A stretch of DNA of 64,000 nucleotides from Microvirga flocculans ATCC BAA-817 (GCF_000518665.1 NZ_JAEA01000001.1:1-64000); one strand, 5' to 3'. Counted from the first letter of the stretch, positions 31,105-39,474 are shown. The notes: generated from the sequence alone by a model not told the origin. Numbers and translations are program-made.

Positions 31105-31722
31105 ATGCCCGTGCTCTGGACCCCTTCCGAGAAGCTGCTTCTGGCTTCCACCAGCGTGACCCGTCTCACCCTGCTCGTGAGCGCGGGCCTCTCCGTCGAG
31201 ACCCAGGCGGCGGGAATCGACGAGCGTGCGGTCGAGGCGGCTTCGGTCCACGAGGGGCTCGATCCGCCCTCGCTCGCGGGAAGGCTCGCTATGGAGAAGG
31301 CGCTCGCCGTCAGCCGCCGCCATCCGGAACGGGTCGTGCTCGGGGCCGACCAGGTGCTCGAATGCGAGGGCCGGGTGCTTCACAAGCCGGCGGACCGGGC
31401 CGCCGCCCATGCGCAGCTCAAGGCGCTCGCGGGCCGCAGGCACGTTCTCCACTCCGCGGGCTGCCTCGCCATCGGCGGGACCGCGGTCGAGCGTTTCGCG
31501 ACGAGCGCCGTCCTCACCATGCGGCCCCTCACCGACGCGGCCATCGATCTCTATCTCGATCTCGCCGGTCCCGATGTGCTCAGGAGCGTCGGCGCGTACC
31601 AGCTCGAAGGATTCGGGATTCATCTCTTCGAGGCGGTCGAGGGCGACCACTCGACCATCCTGGGGCTTCCCCTTCTCCCGCTGCTCGCCGCCCTGCGCCG
31701 TCTCGGCTGCCTCGCCCTTTAA
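31105..31722 (+). CDS. maf: Maf-like nucleotide pyrophosphatase
   Basis: The 205-residue Maf/HAM1-fold protein hydrolyses non-canonical or modified nucleoside triphosphates. Landmarks are LLLASTSVTRLTLLVSAGL, VLGADQVLECEGRVLHKP and GAYQLEGFGIHLFEAVEGDHSTILGLPL. The usual S-x-SPRR motif reads STSVTRL here, which is looser than in classic Maf; this divergent form is common in the alphaproteobacterial origin-proximal copy. It is the second gene of the PPSR-maf-aroE-coaE-dnaQ run. Confidence 0.9.
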   Translation: MPVLWTPSEKLLLASTSVTRLTLLVSAGLSVETQAAGIDERAVEAASVHEGLDPPSLAGRLAMEKALAVSRRHPERVVLGADQVLECEGRVLHKPADRAAAHAQLKALAGRRHVLHSAGCLAIGGTAVERFATSAVLTMRPLTDAAIDLYLDLAGPDVLRSVGAYQLEGFGIHLFEAVEGDHSTILGLPLLPLLAALRRLGCLAL

Positions 31723-31735
31723 GGACACGATCTCC

Positions 31736-32584
31736 ATGACGAAGGCCTTCATCGTCGGCCATCCGATCAAGCATTCCCGCTCGCCCCTGATCCACGGGCA
31801 CTGGCTGAAGACCTACGGGCTCGAAGGGTCCTACGAGCGGATCGACGTGGAACCTGTGAACTTCGGGGAATTTCTGAAGGCCTTTCCGGCCAGGGGCTTT
31901 GCCGGGGGCAACGTCACCATTCCGCACAAAGAGGCGGCCTTCGCCGGGGTCGACCGCCGCACCGCCCGCGCTGAGCGGGTGGGGGCGGTCAATACCCTCT
32001 GGGTCGAGGACGGGACGATCTGGGGCGACAATACGGATGTCGTCGGTTTCATGGCCCATCTCGACCGGAGCCTGGGGACAGGCTGGGAGCAGGATGTGGA
32101 TACCGCCCTCGTTCTCGGGGCGGGCGGGGCCGCGCGCGCCGTGGTCGCAGGCCTCCAGGATCGGCCCCTGAAACGCATCCTCGTGGCGAACCGCACCCTG
32201 GCGAAGGCGGAAGACCTCGTGCGGGATCTGGGAGGCACGGGCCCGGCGGCACTCGCGCCCTTGGCCTGGGAGGGGATCGGATCCGCACTGCCTGGCGCGC
32301 AGCTGATCGTCAACACCACGTCCCTGGGCATGGCGGGCCAGCCGCCGCTCGCCATCGACCTCGACCGGGCGCCGGCCGGGGCCATCGTCGCCGACATCGT
32401 CTATGTCCCCCTCGAAACCTCCCTCCTCGCCGCCGCGTCCGCGCGGGGCCTGAGGACGGTCGACGGCCTGGGCATGCTGCTTCACCAGGCGGTGCCGGGC
32501 TTCCGGCGCTGGTTCGGCGTCACGCCCGAGGTCACGCCCGCATTGCGGGCGCTCGTGCTTGCCGATATCGAGGGCTCGACATGA
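31736..32584 (+). CDS. aroE: Shikimate dehydrogenase
   Basis: The 282-residue NADP-dependent enzyme reduces 3-dehydroshikimate to shikimate. Substrate-binding motifs are GHPIKHSRSPLIHGHW and GGNVTIPHKEAAF (catalytic Lys); the NADP site is LVLGAGGAARAVVAGL with NRT after it; INTTSLGM-type VNTTSLGMAGQ follows. The ATG at 31736, 13 bp after maf, begins the canonical N-terminus, although the frame is open from 31226. It overlaps coaE by 4 bp (ATGA). Confidence 0.96.
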   Translation: MTKAFIVGHPIKHSRSPLIHGHWLKTYGLEGSYERIDVEPVNFGEFLKAFPARGFAGGNVTIPHKEAAFAGVDRRTARAERVGAVNTLWVEDGTIWGDNTDVVGFMAHLDRSLGTGWEQDVDTALVLGAGGAARAVVAGLQDRPLKRILVANRTLAKAEDLVRDLGGTGPAALAPLAWEGIGSALPGAQLIVNTTSLGMAGQPPLAIDLDRAPAGAIVADIVYVPLETSLLAAASARGLRTVDGLGMLLHQAVPGFRRWFGVTPEVTPALRALVLADIEGST

Positions 32585-33186
32585 CCTTCGTTCTCGGGCT
32601 CACCGGTTCCATCGGCATGGGAAAATCGGCCACGGCCGATCTCTTCCGCAAGCTCGGCGTTCCGGTGCACGATGCCGATGCCGCCGTGCACGGCCTCTAC
32701 CGGGGCCGGGCCGCTCCGCTGATCGGACAGGCCTTTCCCGGCACCGTCGTGGAGGGGGTCGTCGACCGGGCTAAGCTCGGCGCTGCCGTGCTGAACGACC
32801 CTCAGCGCCTGAAGGAGCTCGAAGCCATCGTGCATCCGCTGGTGCGGGAGGAGAAGGGGAGCTTTCTGAGAAAAGTCTCCGCCTTCGCGCCGATCGCCGT
32901 CCTGGACATTCCCCTTCTCTTCGAAACCGGCGGCGAGGCAGGCTGCGATGCGACGCTCGTCGTCACCGCGCCCGCCGCCGTGCAGCGCGCGCGGGTGCTG
33001 GCGCGGCCCGGCATGACGGAGGAGAAATTTTCTGTCATCCTCGCCAAGCAGATGCCGGATTCCGACAAGCGCGCCCGCGCCCATTTCCTGGTCGATACCA
33101 GCCGTGGATTCGAATCCGCCGAGGCCCAGGTGAGGTCGATCCTCGCCTGCCTTGCCGGGCGGCCGGGTCGGCGTCATGCGTTTTGA
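32581..33186 (+). CDS. coaE: Dephospho-CoA kinase
   Basis: The 201-residue P-loop kinase phosphorylates the ribose 3'-OH of dephospho-CoA, the last step of CoA synthesis. It has LGLTGSIGMGKSATADLF (P-loop), VHDADAAVHGLY, a LID region and VVTAPAAVQRARVLARPGMTEEKF. It is translationally coupled to aroE by a 4-bp overlap. coaA, an earlier CoA gene, is also in this window at 41076-42053. Confidence 0.96.
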   Translation: MTFVLGLTGSIGMGKSATADLFRKLGVPVHDADAAVHGLYRGRAAPLIGQAFPGTVVEGVVDRAKLGAAVLNDPQRLKELEAIVHPLVREEKGSFLRKVSAFAPIAVLDIPLLFETGGEAGCDATLVVTAPAAVQRARVLARPGMTEEKFSVILAKQMPDSDKRARAHFLVDTSRGFESAEAQVRSILACLAGRPGRRHAF

Positions 33187-33203
33187 AGAAGAGTTGATCA
33201 GCG

Positions 33204-33923
33204 ATGTTGCGTGAAATCGTTCTCGATACCGAAACCACCGGCACCGACCACGCCAAGGGCGACAGGGTCATCGAAATCGGCTGCGTCGAACTCCTCAACC
33301 ACATCCCGACGGGCCGGAGCTACCACGTCTACATCAACCCGGAATGTCCGGTTTCGCCGGGCGCTTTCGCCGTTCACGGGCTCTCGGACGAGTTTCTGGC
33401 CGACAAGCCGGTTTTCGCCGCCGTCGCCGACGAATTCGCGGCGTTCATCGCCGATGCGCGGCTCGTGATCCACAATGCGGCCTTCGATATCGGCTTCCTC
33501 AACGCGGAATTCGCCCGCACGGGGCATCCGCTCTTCGACCTCGCCGACGTGGTCGATACCCTCATCATGGCCCGGCGCAAGCATCCGGGCGCGGCGAACA
33601 ACCTCGACGCCCTCTGCGCGCGCTACGGAATCGACAATTCCCGGCGCACCAAGCACGGGGCGCTCCTCGACGCGGAGATCCTGGCCGAGGTCTATATCGA
33701 GCTGATCGGCGGCCGGCAGGTGGGTTTCGACCTGGCGCTCCAGCCCGCCTCCCGCAGCCGTGCCGCGGCGCTAAGCCAGGCCGCCCGGGAGGCGAAGCCG
33801 CGCACCCTGATCTCGCGCCTGACCGACGACGAGCGGGCCGCCCACGAAGCCTTCATCCAATCCCTGGGACCGAATGCGCTCTGGCGCGAATATCTCGGCG
33901 AAACGACGCCGGACGTTTCATAA
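33204..33923 (+). CDS. dnaQ: DNA polymerase III epsilon subunit (3'-5' proofreading exonuclease)
   Basis: The 239-residue DEDDh exonuclease has Exo I LREIVLDTETTGTDHAKG, Exo II IHNAAFDIGFLNAEF and Exo III HGALLDAEILAEVYIELIGG with its catalytic His. A C-terminal tail that would bind the polymerase alpha subunit follows. It ends the operon that starts at the PPSR gene and is followed by the AT-rich stretch 33924-34200. Confidence 0.97.
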   Translation: MLREIVLDTETTGTDHAKGDRVIEIGCVELLNHIPTGRSYHVYINPECPVSPGAFAVHGLSDEFLADKPVFAAVADEFAAFIADARLVIHNAAFDIGFLNAEFARTGHPLFDLADVVDTLIMARRKHPGAANNLDALCARYGIDNSRRTKHGALLDAEILAEVYIELIGGRQVGFDLALQPASRSRAAALSQAAREAKPRTLISRLTDDERAAHEAFIQSLGPNALWREYLGETTPDVS

Positions 33924-34200
33924 GAGAATGTTATAATATATGGATTTTCAATTAAAAGCTTATATCAAATTAAGGAGAAGCTGCGTTCTTCTTTAGCCTA
34001 CATTCAGTTCAAAATTTATAATCATAACCTGTGGATAATTTATATCCCAAGAGCTTTAATGAGAATAAAAATTTATTTATTTACAATAAGTTATCAACAT
34101 TTACCACTTAGTGAAGCATACGCTTCTCATGCGGAACAAATGAGGGTACCAAACATTTAACCGTCGGGTGACCGATCATAACAGACGGTTAACCAAGGTT
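33924..34200. other. AT-rich, origin-like intergenic region between dnaQ and secB
   Basis: By my count 33961-34140 has 53 G/C in 180 bases (29%), far below the rest of the window. It holds TGTGGATAA (34030-34038, a perfect DnaA box on the minus strand), TTATCAACA (34091-34099, one mismatch to consensus), a very AT-rich run at 34067-34090, and an inverted repeat TTAACCGTC (34157-34165)/GACGGTTAA (34184-34192). It contains no coding frame I can support and no GANTC site. It may be an auxiliary origin element, or a remnant of transferred DNA. Confidence 0.55.
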
Positions 34201-34340
34201 GTGTAAGTTTCTTTCGTCGCGTGACACGGTGAAAATCTGCCGGCCGTAGCACAGCTATTTAGCTGGAGCACTTTGTAGGGTTCAAGGCAGGCCCTACCAC
34301 GACGAAATATAGGCCCCCCTCAAGGGGGCCTTTTCTTTTA
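34200..34340 (+). ncRNA. Candidate small RNA ending in an intrinsic terminator
   Basis: A perfect terminator (GGCCCCC 34312-34318, GGGGGCC 34324-34330, T-rich 34331-34339) ends rightward transcription, yet no rightward gene lies before it for about 390 bp. Upstream are further hairpins: GTAGGG/CCCTAC (about 34276-34298) and AGCT/AGCT (about 34254-34265). This suggests a structured transcript of roughly 100-140 nt. The 5' end is a guess. No Rfam family is recognised. Confidence 0.4.
34312..34340 (+). terminator. Strong intrinsic terminator
   Basis: Seven perfect G-C-rich pairs (GGCCCCC/GGGGGCC), a 5-base loop and TTTTCTTTT. On the opposite strand the tail is poor in T, so it works rightward. 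Confidence 0.85.
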
Positions 34341-34739
34341 GTTGTGCGCGCGAAGCAGGGTGCCGCGTCGTAGTAGAGCTCTCGTTTGTCGAGGTGCCGT
34401 ACGATGAAATGTTGTAAGCCATAAATCGTAGCCGTCCCGAGCACACTTAACGACAGCCTTATAACGAATGTTACTGTCTGGGGCACAATACGAAGCTACA
34501 ACGCAGCCCCGATCTCCGATTAGCAAGCCATTTTTAATGACTATTGGAGCTTGCAGTAACTCAAACAAACTCACGTCTGGATGGTCATCAAGTATGTGTT
34601 GAAGAGATACTCTAGAAAGATAAACGAGTGGAACCTTGGCCTTCAGATATTCGACAGCAACAGCTGGAAGAGGGCCAACGACCAATGGGTCTAGTCGGCC
34701 TGCAATCAACTCATAAAGCCGACTCAGCTCAAACACCAT
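34338..34739 (-). CDS. Hypothetical protein, possible BECR-type nuclease
   Basis: The 133-residue protein (ATG 34739; a TTG at 34775 is possible) is not a family I know with certainty. Its middle and end, LSRVSLQHILDDHPDVSLFELLQAPIVIKNG then YKAVVKCARDGYDLWLTTFHR, follow the hydrophobic-H..HP / strand / K / W-TTF pattern seen in phage-type Barnase-EndoU-ColicinE5/D-RelE-like nucleases. Codon use is less GC-biased than in its neighbours, suggesting recent arrival. No obvious Shine-Dalgarno and no partner immunity gene are seen. Confidence 0.5.
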   Translation of the reverse strand: MVFELSRLYELIAGRLDPLVVGPLPAVAVEYLKAKVPLVYLSRVSLQHILDDHPDVSLFELLQAPIVIKNGLLIGDRGCVVASYCAPDSNIRYKAVVKCARDGYDLWLTTFHRTAPRQTRALLRRGTLLRAHN

Positions 34740-34910
34740 GATTAGCAAAGAAACCAAGCTCGTGAACAGTGTCAATTGATAGAGTTACTGAATTCACTTG
34801 TAGCGGATGCCACACATGTCGTTAAGGCAAACAGAAATTAAGAATTCTGTCTCCCGACAATACTGGCTGTTCCGTTGATGAGCGGCCTTGCTCATTAAAT
34901 TAGAAAGCAA
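34740..34910. other. Non-coding gap left of secB terminator
   Basis: A lower-GC gap without a supported gene. A 33-codon minus-strand frame (34794-34895) has an ATG but no Shine-Dalgarno and lies just beyond the secB terminator; I do not call it. Confidence 0.3.
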
Positions 34911-34912
34911 AT

Positions 34913-34944
34913 AAAAATCGGGCGACGCTTTCGCCTCGCCCGAT
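34913..34944 (-). terminator. secB terminator
   Basis: On the minus strand ATCGGGCGA and TCGCCCGAT (34936-34944 and 34917-34925) form a perfect stem with inner GCGAAAGC pairing, followed by TTTTTAT, 30 bp beyond the secB stop. Confidence 0.88.
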
Positions 34945-34974
34945 CCCTGAAATCGTCGATGCCGCGCCGCAGCC

Positions 34975-35454
34975 TTACGACAGGGTCTGGCCCCCGGCCT
35001 GCTGGGCCTGCATCTCGGCGGCGCGCTGGCGGTAGAGCGCCACGAAGTCGATCGGGTCGATGTAGAGAGGCGGGAAGCCGCCGTTGCGCACCGCATCGGC
35101 CACCATCTGGCGGGCGAAGGGGAAGAGCAGGCGCGGGCACTCGATCATCACCACCGGATGCAGCTGCTCCTGCGGGATGTTCTGGATCCGGAACACGCCC
35201 GAATAGGTCAGCTCGAAGGCGAAGAGCACGTCCTTGCCGCCGACCTTGGCATCGCCTTCGAGAGTCAGGTCGACCTCGAAATCCGCGTCGGCGAGCTGCT
35301 TGGCGTTCACGTTGACCTGCAGGTTGATCTGCGGGCCTTCCGTCTGCGGCTGCAGGGAGCGCGGCGCGTTGGGGTTCTCGAAGGAAAAGTCCTTGCAGTA
35401 CTGCGCAAGGGCGTTGAGCACGGGGGCTCCGTTGTTTGCCGGATTCTCGGCCAT
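34975..35454 (-). CDS. secB: Protein-export chaperone SecB
   Basis: The 159-residue protein binds unfolded precursors and hands them to SecA. SecB features include [62 protein letters not shown] and the [15 protein letters not shown] region. It is transcribed leftward, opposite to the dnaQ operon, and has its own terminator at 34913-34944. Confidence 0.96.
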   Translation of the reverse strand: MAENPANNGAPVLNALAQYCKDFSFENPNAPRSLQPQTEGPQINLQVNVNAKQLADADFEVDLTLEGDAKVGGKDVLFAFELTYSGVFRIQNIPQEQLHPVVMIECPRLLFPFARQMVADAVRNGGFPPLYIDPIDFVALYRQRAAEMQAQQAGGQTLS

Positions 35455-35715
35455 GATGTCTGCTCCCTAAGGGGGTGTCTCGTCGGGCCCGGATGGAACA
35501 CTGTTCAGCAAAGCGCCGGCTCGCTTCGGGCCATGGAGCTCCGCGCTACCACGCTTCTCATGCATGAAGCAAGATTTCAGCCGACGCATTCGCTTGTCGG
35601 GGCCGGAGGTGGATGTTACGACCTCAGGACCCCATATGCGAAGGATGACACCTTCGCCTCCTTGAGACAACGCCCGGCGGCAGTCGGGTGCGGGCAGGCC
35701 CACAACGGATCGACG

Positions 35716-36438
35716 ATGCAGGATTCCTTCGACATCACGACCCTCATTTTTATCGTTCTCGCCGTCTTCGTCATCTGGCGTCTTCGCTCCGTCCTGGGGC
35801 AGAAGACGGGCAACGAGCAGCCGCCCTTCGATCCGCTCTCACGGCGCGATGCGCCCCTGCGTCCGGGCAACGGGCCTGCCGAGCCCGATCACAATGTGGT
35901 GCGCCTTCCCGGCGCCAACGGCCCTCGCCCCGCCGCCGACGTTCCTCCCGCCGAGCGCTGGAAGGGCATCGCCGAGCCCGGCACGCCGCTCGCCCAGACG
36001 CTCGACGGCATCGCGCGCATCGAGCCCGACTTCAATGCCGCCGAGTTCCTGGAAGGGGCCAAGTCCGCCTATGAGATGATCGTCACCGCCTTCGCCCAGG
36101 GAGACCGCAAGACCCTCAAGGATCTTCTCTCCCGCGACGTCTATGAAGGATTCGAGCGCGCCATCGGCGAGCGCGAACGCCGCGGCGAGACCGTCGAGAC
36201 AACCTTCGTGTCCATCGACAAGGCGGAGATGGCCGGGGCCGAGCTCCAGGGCAAGAACGCCCAGGTCGTAGTGCGCTTCCTCTCCAAGCTGATCACCGCC
36301 ACCCGCGATGCATCCGGCACCGTGGTGGACGGCAGCCCCGAGGCCGTGGCCGACGTGACCGATGTCTGGACCTTCGCCCGCACGCTCGGCAGCCGCGATC
36401 CCAACTGGCTTCTGGTCGCGACCGAAGCGGGGCAATGA
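35716..36438 (+). CDS. Tim44/TimA domain membrane protein
   Basis: The 240-residue protein has one N-terminal membrane helix (TLIFIVLAVFVIWRL, about 8-22), a Pro-rich linker and a C-terminal Tim44-like domain (FLEGAKSAYEMIVTAFAQGDRKTLKDLLSRDVYEGFERAI, WTFARTLGSRDPNWLLVATE). The bacterial homologue TimA is inner-membrane-bound; its role may relate to membrane protein assembly. The ATG at 35716 starts just before the helix. It overlaps mltA by 4 bp in the conserved unit timA-mltA-smr. Confidence 0.9.
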   Translation: MQDSFDITTLIFIVLAVFVIWRLRSVLGQKTGNEQPPFDPLSRRDAPLRPGNGPAEPDHNVVRLPGANGPRPAADVPPAERWKGIAEPGTPLAQTLDGIARIEPDFNAAEFLEGAKSAYEMIVTAFAQGDRKTLKDLLSRDVYEGFERAIGERERRGETVETTFVSIDKAEMAGAELQGKNAQVVVRFLSKLITATRDASGTVVDGSPEAVADVTDVWTFARTLGSRDPNWLLVATEAGQ

Positions 36439-37604
36439 GGCATGCCGGGAAGGTCCTTCTCGCCGGCTGCATCGTCTGGACGCTGAGCATGTCCGCCGCA
36501 GCGGCCGGCCCGGCGCTGAACGATCGGGCGCGTCTCGATCCCCTCGCCTTCCACGATCTCGCGGGCTGGGAGGACGACGATCACGCGGCGGCCTTCCAGG
36601 CCTTCCTCCGCTCCTGCCGGGCCCTCGAGGCGCAGGCGGCGGAGCTGCGGCCCGCCCAGGCGCCGCAAGCCGATCTTCTCGCCGTCTGCCGGGAGGCCCT
36701 GAAGCGGCCCGATCCCGGCAGGGCCGAGGCCAAGCGCTTCTTCGAGGCGCATTTCCAGCCCTTCGCCGTCGTCCCCTCCTCCGGCCAGGGCTTTCTCACC
36801 GGCTATTACGAGCCCGAATTCGAGGGCTCTCGGACACCGGACGAGGCCTATTCCGTGCCGCTTCTCGACCGGCCCGAGGATCTCGTCACCATCCCCCAGG
36901 GTGAAACCCTGCCCGGCCTGGAAGGGCTCCAGGCGGCCCGGCGCACGCCGGACGGATACGAGCCCTATCCGGATCGCGCCGCCATCGAGGACGGGGCGCT
37001 CGGCACGCTCGCCAGGCCCGTCGTCTACCTCAAGGAGCCGGGCGAGGCCTTCATCATCCACGTGCAGGGCTCGGCCCGCATCCGGCTCGGCGACGGCTCG
37101 GTGATGCGGGTGGCCTATGCCGGGCGCAACGGGCGGCCCTATACCTCCATCGGCCGCCTGCTGGTCGAGCGGGGCGAGATGGATCTGGAGACCATGACCC
37201 TGGCCAAGCTGATGGGCTGGCTGAAGGACCATCCGCAGGAGGCCAGGGACCTCATGCGGCAGAACCGGTCCTACATCTTCTTCCGGGAGGCGGCGGAACT
37301 CGCGCCGGAGGATGGCCCCATCGGCGGGGCGGGCATTCCCCTCGTTCCCGGGCGGAGCCTCGCGGTGGACCGGTCCCTCTGGGCCTATGGCCTGCCCATC
37401 TGGCTCGACGGGCAATTGCCCGTGACGCTCGATGAGGCCGAGCCCCTGGGACGGCTCATGATCGCCCAGGATACGGGCTCGGCCATCGTCGGCCCGGCCC
37501 GGGGCGATTTCTTCTTCGGCAGCGGCGAGGAAGCGGGGCGGCGCGCCGGGCTCCTGCGCCATGCGGTGCGCTTCGTGATCCTGCAGCCGAAATCCGGTTC
37601 ATGA
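36435..37604 (+). CDS. mltA: MltA-type membrane-bound lytic murein transglycosylase
   Basis: The 389-residue enzyme cleaves peptidoglycan to 1,6-anhydromuropeptides. It has an N-terminal signal sequence, the MltA domain (GFLTGYYEPEFEGSRTPDEAYSVPL, VIHVQGSARIRLGDG-type IIHVQGSARIRL, AYAGRNGRPYTSIGRLL) and a 3D domain with the catalytic Asp in LMIAQDTGSAIVGPARGDFFFGSG. No lipobox Cys is evident, so it may be soluble or periplasmic rather than a lipoprotein. It overlaps its neighbours on both sides by 4 bp. Confidence 0.95.
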   Translation: MRHAGKVLLAGCIVWTLSMSAAAAGPALNDRARLDPLAFHDLAGWEDDDHAAAFQAFLRSCRALEAQAAELRPAQAPQADLLAVCREALKRPDPGRAEAKRFFEAHFQPFAVVPSSGQGFLTGYYEPEFEGSRTPDEAYSVPLLDRPEDLVTIPQGETLPGLEGLQAARRTPDGYEPYPDRAAIEDGALGTLARPVVYLKEPGEAFIIHVQGSARIRLGDGSVMRVAYAGRNGRPYTSIGRLLVERGEMDLETMTLAKLMGWLKDHPQEARDLMRQNRSYIFFREAAELAPEDGPIGGAGIPLVPGRSLAVDRSLWAYGLPIWLDGQLPVTLDEAEPLGRLMIAQDTGSAIVGPARGDFFFGSGEEAGRRAGLLRHAVRFVILQPKSGS

Positions 37605-38176
37605 GCAAGAGAAGCCGCACCCGCCAGCTCAGCCCCGATGAGAAGCGGCTCTGGTCCCATGTGGCCAGGCACGTGAAGCCCATGAAGGGCAAGGGCCTGC
37701 CGCCGGAACCGGAGCCCGAGGAAAAGACCGCCACCGCCCCGGTCCCGCAGATCGCGGCGCCCGCGCCCGTGCTGTCCCCTCTCCCGCCTCCAAAGCCCGC
37801 CCTGCCGCCGCTGGCTCCCGTGGAGCGCAAGACGCTCCAGGCCCTGCGCCGGGGCCGCAAGGAGGTGGACAGCGTCATCGACCTGCACGGCATGCGCCAG
37901 GAAGAGGCCCATTTCGCCCTCCTGCGCTTTCTCCACCGGGCGCAGGGTTCCGGCTACGGGCTCGTTCTCGTGATCACCGGCAAGGGCGGCGCGAGCGTCG
38001 GCGCAGGCCCGTTCGAGGAACGTGGGGTCCTGCGGCGCATGGTGCCCCACTGGCTGCGCCTGCCCGACCTGCGCCACGTAGTCATCGGGTTCGAGGAGGC
38101 CTCTCCCCAGCACGGCGGTTCCGGTGCACTCTATGTGAGGCTCCGCCGCAGGCGGGGCGGGGAGCGAACGGGATGA
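37601..38176 (+). CDS. Smr/MutS2-type domain protein
   Basis: The 191-residue protein has a basic, Pro-rich N-terminal half and a C-terminal Smr domain (DSVIDLHGMRQEEAHFALLRFL, YGLVLVITGKGGAS, LRRMVPHWL). Smr domains are DNA or RNA nickases; the DLHG and GKGG motifs are both present. It lies in an overlapping run mltA-smr-XRE with 4-bp overlaps. The specific substrate is unknown. Confidence 0.9.
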   Translation: MSKRSRTRQLSPDEKRLWSHVARHVKPMKGKGLPPEPEPEEKTATAPVPQIAAPAPVLSPLPPPKPALPPLAPVERKTLQALRRGRKEVDSVIDLHGMRQEEAHFALLRFLHRAQGSGYGLVLVITGKGGASVGAGPFEERGVLRRMVPHWLRLPDLRHVVIGFEEASPQHGGSGALYVRLRRRRGGERTG

Positions 38177-38592
38177 CGCCCTTCGGTGAACGGGTGCGGC
38201 AACTGCGCCGCGAACGCGGCCTGATGCTGAAGGACATGGCCGCGCATCTGGGCGTGTCGAGCGCCTATCTCTCGGCGCTCGAGCGCGGGGAGCGCGGAAA
38301 GCCGACCTGGGCCCTGCTCCAGGGCGTCCTGCAATATTTCCACATCATCTGGGACGAGGCCGACGAACTCGCGCGCCTTGCCGATCTCTCCGACCCCCGG
38401 GTGAAGATCGACACGGCCAATACCGATCCCAAGGCGACGCTTCTCGCCAACCGGCTGGCGCGGGAAATCCGCTCCCTTTCGTCCGAGGACCTCGACGCGA
38501 TGCTCGCCATCCTCGAGCGGGCGCAGGAGCGGGAGCGCCGGGCGGCGCTCTCCGCCGAGGCCGTCCAGGCCCCCTCGCCCGTTTCCCGGTGA
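38173..38592 (+). CDS. XRE-family helix-turn-helix regulator
   Basis: The 139-residue protein has an N-terminal Cro/C1-type HTH (FGERVRQLRRERGLMLKDMAAHLGVSSAYLSALERGERGKPTWALLQGVLQYF) and a helical C-terminus rich in Arg and Glu. It is coupled to smr by a 4-bp overlap and converges with the LysE gene 13 bp away. Targets unknown. Confidence 0.92.
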   Translation: MTPFGERVRQLRRERGLMLKDMAAHLGVSSAYLSALERGERGKPTWALLQGVLQYFHIIWDEADELARLADLSDPRVKIDTANTDPKATLLANRLAREIRSLSSEDLDAMLAILERAQERERRAALSAEAVQAPSPVSR

Positions 38593-38605
38593 CCCGACCG
38601 AGGCT

Positions 38606-39247
38606 TCAGGACTTCGTCAGCGCCACGCTCTCGGCGATCAGCCTCAATCCCAGCCCGCCCATGACGGCCCCGGCCAGGCGGTCGATCCAGGGCTTGTAGC
38701 TCAGATAGACCGAGCGCGGATGGCGGGCGGAAAAGGCAAGGGCCACGATGGCGTACCAGCCTGCTTCCACGAGGAAGATCAGCGGCGGCAGGGCCATGAG
38801 CATCCATGCGGGCGGAGAAGCCGGCAGGAGCGCCGCAAAGATGCTGCCATAGACGACGGCCGTCTTCGGGTTGCTGATCTGCGTGACGAAGGCGAAGGAA
38901 AACGACCGCAGGAGGGATCCCTTTTCGAAGACTTCGCGATCCGGAACGGCGATCGGCTCACGGGCGCCGCGCCAGATGCGGATGCCCAGATAGATCAGAT
39001 AGGCGCCGCCCATAAGCTTCAGGGCGAGATAGAGCCATTCCACCCGCATCAGCAGCGCGCTCAGGCCGAGAAGTGCCAGGATCCCGAAGGTCGCGCCGCC
39101 GAGGCCCATGCCGAGGGCGGCGGACAGCCCGGCCAGGCGGGATGCGGTGATCGCAATGCGGGATACGAGGACGAAACTCGGGCCGGGGCTGATCGCTCCG
39201 ATGAGCAGAGCGCCGACAATGCTGAACAGGATGACGGTCATGGACAT
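38606..39247 (-). CDS. LysE family translocator
   Basis: The 213-residue membrane protein has six predicted helices and the LysE/RhtB signature GAISPGPSFVLVSRIAITASRLAGLSAALGMGLGG, plus YLIYLGIRIWRG and FAFVTQISNPKTAVVYGSIF. The family exports basic or neutral amino acids. The ATG at 39247 is preferred because GGAGAG lies seven bases upstream. Substrate unknown. Confidence 0.92.
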   Translation of the reverse strand: MSMTVILFSIVGALLIGAISPGPSFVLVSRIAITASRLAGLSAALGMGLGGATFGILALLGLSALLMRVEWLYLALKLMGGAYLIYLGIRIWRGAREPIAVPDREVFEKGSLLRSFSFAFVTQISNPKTAVVYGSIFAALLPASPPAWMLMALPPLIFLVEAGWYAIVALAFSARHPRSVYLSYKPWIDRLAGAVMGGLGLRLIAESVALTKS

Positions 39248-39474
39248 GGCTGGTCTCTCCGACAGATGTGGTGCCCAGGCGAACGGCGTCCAAACCCGCG
39301 CTTCCCGATGGTGCTCCATCCGATCTCGCCAGTAACGCGGCGGATGAAAGTATTCACGTTATGTTATTCAATGCAATCCGCATGAGGATCGGGTCCGCTT
39401 CCATCAAGCCGAGGCCTTGACCTCCCCTGCCCCGGATGCGAAAGCGCCCCGTCTCTTCCTCAATCCGGTGGCTC

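Noticed and set aside
30015-31169. 384-codon minus-strand frame across the origin and the PPSR gene
   Set aside because: It is the antisense of the well-supported PPSR gene and has no recognisable domain.
34246-34304. tRNA-like segment (D-arm- and T-arm-like pieces such as TAGCTGGAGCAC and GGGTTCAAGG)
   Set aside because: No acceptor stem pairs and no anticodon arm can be drawn. The pieces fit better as hairpins of a terminator-ended RNA.
34794-34895. 33-codon minus-strand frame downstream of the secB terminator
   Set aside because: No Shine-Dalgarno, no family resemblance, and it lies beyond a strong terminator.
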